Below, piece after piece: positions 58,256 through 64,000 of a stretch of DNA of 64,000 nucleotides (within the stretch, counting starts at the first letter, position 1; each line of letters starts with the position of its first letter). The notes beneath the pieces were generated by a model. That model was not told where the DNA came from and ran no database searches. It saw only the letters and a list, made by a program, of their open reading frames with translations. This stretch comes from Isoetes taiwanensis. Lineage: Eukaryota > Streptophyta > Lycopodiopsida > Isoetales > Isoetaceae. The stretch covers positions 8,521,003 through 8,585,002 of the forward strand of contig JAJEKV010000006.1 of NCBI GenBank assembly GCA_021234155.1, given 5' to 3'. The translations under genes were made by a program, and so were the position numbers.

Positions 58256-59500
58256 GGACCAAGCTTTGGCTATTTTATATTTGAAATTTTAGGACATTTT
58301 TACTGCAATATTGACTGAATTTTGGGGACAAGTAACTTTGTATAGTAGTCCACATGGTGCCATTCATGGCTCTGCTTGTCGCCCATCTAAGGTGTTGCTG
58401 AGTTTTATCTCTTATAAAAAAAAAAAAGGGAAAGAATTGAATAAAGGGCAGCACATGAGGGGACAAGTTTGTATTTGGAACAATAAATGTAGTGTTTCCG
58501 AATTCGACATTTTTTTCCTCCATCCCAAGGCTCAAATTGGATCCGTGTGACTCCCTGGTAATGGCATGTTCCAAATGATGAACAGAGCACTTTTTCTTAA
58601 AGAAAAAGTGCAATCTGGGGTCTAGTTTATCCAGCTCGTTTTTCTTCACACAGTTAGTTTGGGAGTTTCGCTTTTTGTCTAGCATGGTGAACTGTGCATT
58701 CTGGATATACTATGTTTGACATCTATGGTGGTGAATCTCCTAGCAATATTGTATGCTTGACATTTGCAAGGTTTCTAGCACCATTTGTACTTTTCCTTGT
58801 GTTGAGGAGGTTCTTAGATCTTTCCTTCTTTTGGCCACATTCTACAACAGGCACATCACATCCTAAAGCGTGGTGGCATTTAACCCACAAATATATTATT
58901 TTATATATATAAACACAAAATATACTCACCACTTGGCATACCTTAACTTTAAAAGTTGTGCTCAAATTTTATAATGCATGCATATTATTATTGCATTTAT
59001 GTCTTTTGATTGTATCTCTTGGGCTTGTGATACTTTTGTACTCTTGTGTTCATTGAATGAGCTATAGCATATTGAGTACAAGGCCCTGAAGATCAATGTG
59101 AAACAATCACAAATTTAATCAGTTCATATTTATTATTCTATTTTTTGAGGTATATTAAAGGTAATTTCATCTATCTAAACTATTAGATCGAGATTTTGGA
59201 GATGAATGAGCACCATTGTTTAGCAAACATGGGCCTCTGATTTGTTGACAATTGTGGGCCTTGGCTTCATTTTGAATGGTTTCTTTTATATATTTGTGAT
59301 TCAAGTATATATGTTTATATTACTACTACTAGGATTCAAATGTTTTATGTAATTCGCCATTTCATTATTTCAAGAACATATCTCAATGTGTAGATTAGTG
59401 TTGCATGGATGGACAATACAGATGATGGAGGTATCCTATTCAATGTGATACATATTCAAGTAGATAAAATCTTTGGATCCATGGGCACGTTCAGGTTCTT
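58256..59500. other. non-coding
   Basis: A short inverted repeat, GCACTTTTTCTTAAAGAAAAAGTGC, lies at 58,588-58,612. Apart from it I see no gene or array. Confidence 0.35.
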
Positions 59501-59514
59501 TAAACCCGGACTAT

Positions 59515-60030
59515 ATCCGAACATCATGCATCCCAATTGTGCCTAGCAAATCAAAAATTTTGGTCCAATTTGAGAGGGTCCATTTCTCTATATGCCCACC
59601 TTTTACCATGATGATAAATAAAGTCCAACATTGCATCGGATCCAATATGCACTATAGACATTGATTTCCAACAAGCATAGTTATACACCCATCGAGTTCT
59701 AGCATCCCAATTGTGCTTAGCAAGATAAGTTTGTCAGTCCAACTTGAGAGGATGCAATTCCCTATGTGCCCCACGTCGGCACGATGATAGAGAAAGCCTA
59801 AGGTCAAAATGTATAGGGTCATATTTATTATGCATTGTAGATACTGATTTCTAACAAGGATGATTATACCTCATTAAGTTTCCTAATCGAGCGGTGGCTA
59901 GAATGTTGGCAACCATGCATCCATCTATCCATATATCAATCATGATACTTGTTAATTGTGCCTAACAATACATATTTTCCTCTTTGTAGACTTTTGCCAT
60001 GATGATAGATAAAACCCAACATGGAAGACC
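59515..60030. repeat. divergent tandem units of about 180 bp
   Basis: The phrase CATCCCAATTGTGC-TAGCAA starts at 59,525 and 59,703, each followed by TCCAA(T/C)TTGAGAGG, ATGATGATA and GACATTGATTTC-type segments in the same order. A third, more degraded unit follows near 59,940. No coding potential. Confidence 0.65.
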
Positions 60031-60107
60031 ACATAATAGAAACTTTCTCGAGTGAGAAAAGCTTGAAATAGAACTAACTTAGTTTTGTGTAATTATCAGA
60101 TGGACCA

Positions 60108-60187
60108 AGATTGAAGACATGGCTCCTTTATGCTATTCTGCAGTAGTGGGGTTGTAGAATAGCATAGAGGGGCCATGTCTTCAATCT
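60108..60187. repeat. 80-nt miRNA-precursor-like hairpin
   Basis: Left arm 60,108-60,142 and right arm 60,153-60,187 are inverse complements over about 35 positions. The only differences are G:U wobbles; the loop is about 10 nt (GTAGTGGGGT). The arms begin and end AGATTGAAGACATGG / CCATGTCTTCAATCT. It may be a MITE, a hairpin RNA gene or a precursor of small RNAs. No transcription evidence is available here. Confidence 0.85.
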
Positions 60188-61494
60188 ATAATCCATGCCT
60201 GTACTTCTTTTATATTAGCCTTTATTGTTTGTAGAAGACAACATATTTAAAAAATGTGAAGAGCAACATCAATTTGATGTCAATAAATAGCTCCAAAAAA
60301 TGTAACATAGAGAAGAATCTGGAAGAAGCACTTGCAAACCAAAATTGCATTACAAGTTAGTGATTTGTGGTTGGGCAGGCTATTATGGGGGACAATTGAA
60401 ATAGTCATTGTGAAGGTTAATGACAGTGCTGTAGTAAAAATGCATTTGCAAAAGTATTGATGTAGCAAAAATCTAAAAACCTGTCTATCTATCATGGTAT
60501 ATTGGTGCATGAAAAGCTCTTCTTTGCAAAAAACTTTGGCCCATATTGTTTTCCTTTCCATAGACCTTGCCCTATTCCTTCTTGTTTCCTTACGTATAGC
60601 AAAAGCTGGGGGAAGAGCCCTCTGGTCCACTTAAGGTCTATCTCTGTACAGAGATGCTTCATAATTATCCGAACAGTTATCATACTTTTCCCTCCCAGAA
60701 CCTCTTTCTTTTGTAAGCTATTGCAGTGGCCTCCTGTGACGTCCCCTACTCGCATACGGTGCACACACCGTATACAAACAGGAGTTCTTCCCCCATACCA
60801 GCTCCATGCCTATACGGGGCCCTCCACATGACACTGCAACCGTGGCGGGTTCCAGTGGGAAGAGTGAAGGGGTCATTTTACCCCGTCTCCCTCAGGGCCT
60901 ACCTAGCTGCGGAAGCGTAAACATACATGTCAGTAGTACATACATCAACATCATAAGACCATCACGAAGGATGGTTCACCACATATCTGCATAGACAAAG
61001 ATGAGCGCATCACATAAGGGAATCCTACCCAAGGCTCAGACTCAAAGGGGATGACTGACGGCTTGGGTCTCCAGAGTTCATTGCAGACAGAATTCATGGC
61101 ACTGGATTTGGCTGGCATAAGAACATGGCATAGGGTTGTCCACTCCATCCGCCCCTCCTGTGCACACTTTGCAGAGTAGGCTGAAAAGTGTCGGGACCTG
61201 ACTGTAGCCCGCCGGATGCATAGCCAAAGGGGCTATTCCTGGGTCTCATCCTCCCAGTTCCGATGGGGCAGGAAGGGATCACTCCCTCCAGAGATCTACA
61301 TGCCGACTCAAGGTGACTAGAGGGCCACTGCCCGTATTCGACTGAACCCACTGGAAAGTGTACACCACTTCACGGGTGTCGAGTCCATGCCTCACCCGCA
61401 CTCAGTGGTGAGCCATCAGACCTAGTCACAATGATCCCCGGTAGGCCTTACACACCAGAGGGATCGTTCAAGAGTCAGAACATGAACCTCCTTT
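60188..61494. other. no gene recognised
   Basis: A 20-bp perfect inverted repeat, ATACGGTG-CACA-CACCGTAT, lies at 60,755-60,774. The stretch from 60,730 to 61,490 is unusually GC-rich for the region and may belong to the flank or interior of an older LTR element. No conserved protein was found. Confidence 0.35.
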
Positions 61495-61942
61495 GTTGAT
61501 GTTTGGGGTTCTTGGCATCACCTTGCAGCAGCAGTCCATGACTGCCGGATGCCACAAGGCTGCCACAAATGCTCATCGATCAACAAAAGAAGATGGGAAG
61601 AAACTCCAAGAACAAGAACAAAAGAAAGAATGAACAAAACAGAATCATATTGATGCTCCAAAAGGAGGTGCTCCAAAACGTGAGCAAAAACCTAAACAAT
61701 GAGAGGAAATGCTCTCTCTAAATAGTAGAGCAAAACCCTAACCCTAAATGATATCTCACCCTCCACAGATCTAGGCTAAATCTGGGCCATAGATTGTGGG
61801 GTCCAATATGACAAATACATGTGGCCTATGCCACCTACCACATATGTGGGCTAAATCTGGGCCCTAGATCAAGTGGTCCAATGTGATAAATACATGTGGC
61901 CTATGCCACTCATACATATGTTTAGCCCAAAGGGCTAACACT
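61495..61942 (-). mobile_element. probable LTR (448 bp) of an LTR retrotransposon, minus orientation
   Basis: The segment begins TGTTGATGTTTGG and ends GGGCTAACA, the TG..CA ends expected for an LTR. Directly beyond it is CTCCCCCCCACC, which on the minus strand is a purine-rich polypurine tract. This would therefore be the 3' LTR of a minus-strand element whose body lies to the right. It holds a roughly 90-bp duplication (CATGTGGCCTATGCCAC twice, 61,830 and 61,905). Confidence 0.55.
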
Positions 61943-64000
61943 CCCCCCCACCACACCAAACTATGTAGAACCTTTATAACAGCAGGTTAAACATTTACAA
62001 CAGTGTCCAAAGTGAGGGGAGATAATGATAATGTCGCCGAAATTTCTTGAAAAATGCAAATGTCGATGAAGTACAGAAATCATGAGAGGTTGAGAAGGCT
62101 GTCACCACTTCTCTTGAGCTTGCCACAAGCTCCTTTAATTCCATAGAAGTCGAATCTAATGTTGAGAAGGCTGTCACCACTTCTCATAGAGCTTGCCACT
62201 TAGCTCCGAATACATGCGCCAATCAAAGTGTCTTGTAATGAGTTGAACAAAAATTTGGAAAGAAAAATTGTTGAAGGGGCGAAAGGTCCTAAGTCATCTT
62301 CACGCCAGTGTTGAACTTGAAAAGTTGAAACAAGGAGTTGAAACATAAGTGATTGAAGGGGCGGAAGGCAAGTCAGCTTCACGCCATTTGTTGAACTTGA
62401 AAGAGTTTGAGCAAATAGTTGAACTTGAAGGAGTTGAAATTGAAGGGGCGGAAGGCTATAAGTCATCTTCACGCCATTGGTTGAACTTGAAAGAGGCTCG
62501 ACCGCCATGTATTATGGACGGATGAGGTTGATCAAAATATTGAACTTGAAAAAGTTGACACCAAAGAGAAATTGCTGAAATTGGCCTGCACATGCCATGT
62601 GGCCATGTGAGGCTTGCCATGTGGCCATGTGAGGCTGATGCACGAAGGGGCGGAAGGCAGAATTCATCTTCACGCCATTGCAGGAACTTGAAATTTGTTG
62701 GTACAAAGGTGCAAAGTAGATATAAGAATCGGGCAAAAGATGAGGCGTCCCCCAAAATGTGCCAAAAATATGCTCCAGATGCTGCTTGCGTCAAAAGTTG
62801 ATCAAAAGTTGTGCTCTAAGTCACGCCGTGAGGGGCCGTGACAGATTGTTGAAATCACGCCGTTGGGCCGTGATGTTTGAAGTCATAGTTGCATAAAATT
62901 TTACCTCCAAAGGTATAATGGTAGGATGAGATATTCTGGTATGTAAAAAAATGGCTTGAACATTGGAAGGGGTGAAAAACACCAAAAATATGGGCCATGT
63001 GGAATATTCAAGTGTCTAAGTCTCTCTAGGAAAGAAAGTCATAAAGGATGATGACAATGTGTTGACATGGGAGAAATGTGCCACGCCAGAGGATGGGCCG
63101 TGGGGTTTGATGCCGTGAGGGCCGTTAAGTATCTGATGTTGAGGCCACGCCGTGGGGCCGTGGTGCACGCAAGGCCACGCCCGTGACGGGCCGTGGGAGC
63201 GTCCACGCCATGATGGGCCGTGGGAGTAGGCCACGCCGTGAAGGGCCGTGGGGTCTCTGGTGTGCTCTGACGGAAGAGATTGGTGCTATGACGGGAAGAG
63301 GTTCTGATGGCAGAGAGGCCACGCCCGGGGCCACGCCGTGATGGGCCGTGGGGTGCAAAGCCATGCCGTGAACTGTTATGGCCTTGAAGCTTGTTGCCGT
63401 GAGAGTTGCCGTGAGACTTTTGTGAAGCCATAACAAGGCCGTGGGTTGCTGAAGGTCTGGAGGGATGGGCCACGCCGTGGGGTCGGTGACGCGGTGAGCT
63501 GTGATTGAAGAGATTGACCACGCCGTGACAGGCCGTGGAGGCAAAGAAAATTTCCACGCCAAAGGGGCCGTGGAAACGAAGCTAAATGTCGGTGGTTCCA
63601 TAGCAAGATTTGTAAATATATTTCGTACCTTGAAGGAGGGGCGCTTTAGAGTGTTGCTTCAAAATTTGGAGTCTGTGAGCTGTGGATAATGGAGCTCTAT
63701 TCAATTTAGCGGGTTGTAGCTGCGGAAAAAGTCGGAAAACTCTGGTGCTTGCTCTGTTTGTACTGAACGAACTGATGCTTGCTTGAAAACCTGTGGTCAC
63801 AGAGCTGGGCGTCACAATTCTCATACTTTGAAGGTTCTGAGGACTGGAAGCCACGCCCTGATGGCTGTGAATTTGTGTTGACGCAGACAAAAAGCCTTGA
63901 AGTTGAAGGATGTATGGGCCAAATGCTCAGTTTGCTAGCCATGTCATAACTAACCTGTGCTTGCTGGACTCAGGCGGTGAAAAGCCAGGCTATGAAGATT
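61943..64000 (-). mobile_element. repeat-rich internal region of the LTR element
   Basis: No gag or pol motifs are visible in any frame. Instead there are direct repeats: GGCTGTCACCACTTCTC (62,095 and 62,169), a GAAGGGGCGGAAGGC-to-CTTCACGCCATT unit of about 90 bp (near 62,265, 62,350, 62,440 and 62,645), and, from 62,820 on, an array of CCACGCCGTG-GGGCCGTGG units. Long minus-strand frames rich in HGPSRRG come from that array. It may be a non-autonomous element or the part between pol and the 3' LTR. Confidence 0.5.
62820..63575. repeat. array of CCACGCCGTG / GGGCCGTGG units
   Basis: At least twelve units occur at irregular spacing (for example 63,082, 63,144, 63,171, 63,203, 63,231, 63,329, 63,468, 63,516 and 63,555). 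Each pairs CCACG with CGTGG across 8-12 bases, so each is a small inverted repeat. Degeneration and length variation are marked. Confidence 0.75.

Noticed and set aside
63039-63606. Long minus-strand frames rich in HGPSRRG
   Set aside because: They translate the CCACGCCGTG array in several frames at once; no domain is visible.
1-64000. tRNA or rRNA genes
   Set aside because: I looked for tRNA box A/B pairs and rRNA core sequences and saw none I could support by eye.

Overview
This is a TE-rich stretch of a nuclear plant genome, not a bacterial or organellar one. The evidence is spliced genes with GT-AG introns, a U2 snRNA gene with a plant-type upstream sequence element and TATA box, a plant-type oxysterol-binding-protein-related gene, and plant families of copia, LINE and CACTA transposons. 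The very low gene density, together with a Replitron-like HUH endonuclease and a ParB/DNA-methyltransferase gene, makes me suspect a seed-free land plant with a large genome, such as a fern. That placement is inference; nothing in the window proves a species.

Layout. 0-2.75 kb: a Ty1/copia element on the minus strand (gag, zinc knuckle, protease, integrase, primer-binding site), cut by the left window edge. 2.75-9 kb: non-coding. 9-16.7 kb: two plus-strand LINEs, the second carrying an inverted duplication and a poly(A) tail. 16.7-19.86 kb: a fragment of another LINE and a decayed minus-strand CACTA transposon with a recognisable CACTA terminus. 20.9-21.6 kb: a possible host exon split by a short retro-insertion with a perfect 15-bp target-site duplication. 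23.1-28.8 kb: a 3.36-kb segmental duplication. 29.46 kb: U2 snRNA. 32-33.5 kb: an SDR gene fragment and a coiled-coil protein with internal repeats. 35.65-39.46 kb: the most unusual locus, an intron-containing ParB-like plus beta-class N4/N6 DNA methyltransferase gene with arrays of a perfect palindrome upstream and inside its introns. 39.7-43.2 kb: two inverted LINE 3' ends. 43.3-44.3 kb: the HUH endonuclease. 46.9-51 kb: duplicated and GAATC-rich non-coding sequence. 51.9-55.5 kb: an intact ten-exon ORP gene. 57.9-64 kb: a LINE tail, a long miRNA-like hairpin, a probable LTR and its repeat-rich internal region.

Functional content. Only the U2 gene and the ORP gene look intact and conventionally functional. 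The ORP exon model sums to exactly 839 codons including the stop, which supports it strongly. The coiled-coil gene at 32.6 kb is also open throughout. The rest is mobile DNA in different states of decay. The ParB-methyltransferase locus is the best candidate for an undescribed system: a DNA-modifying protein of bacterial or mobile-element type whose gene carries its own array of potential protein-binding palindromes, spaced about 42 bp apart. This copy has single-base frame breaks and in-frame stops, so it is either a dead copy or contains assembly errors.
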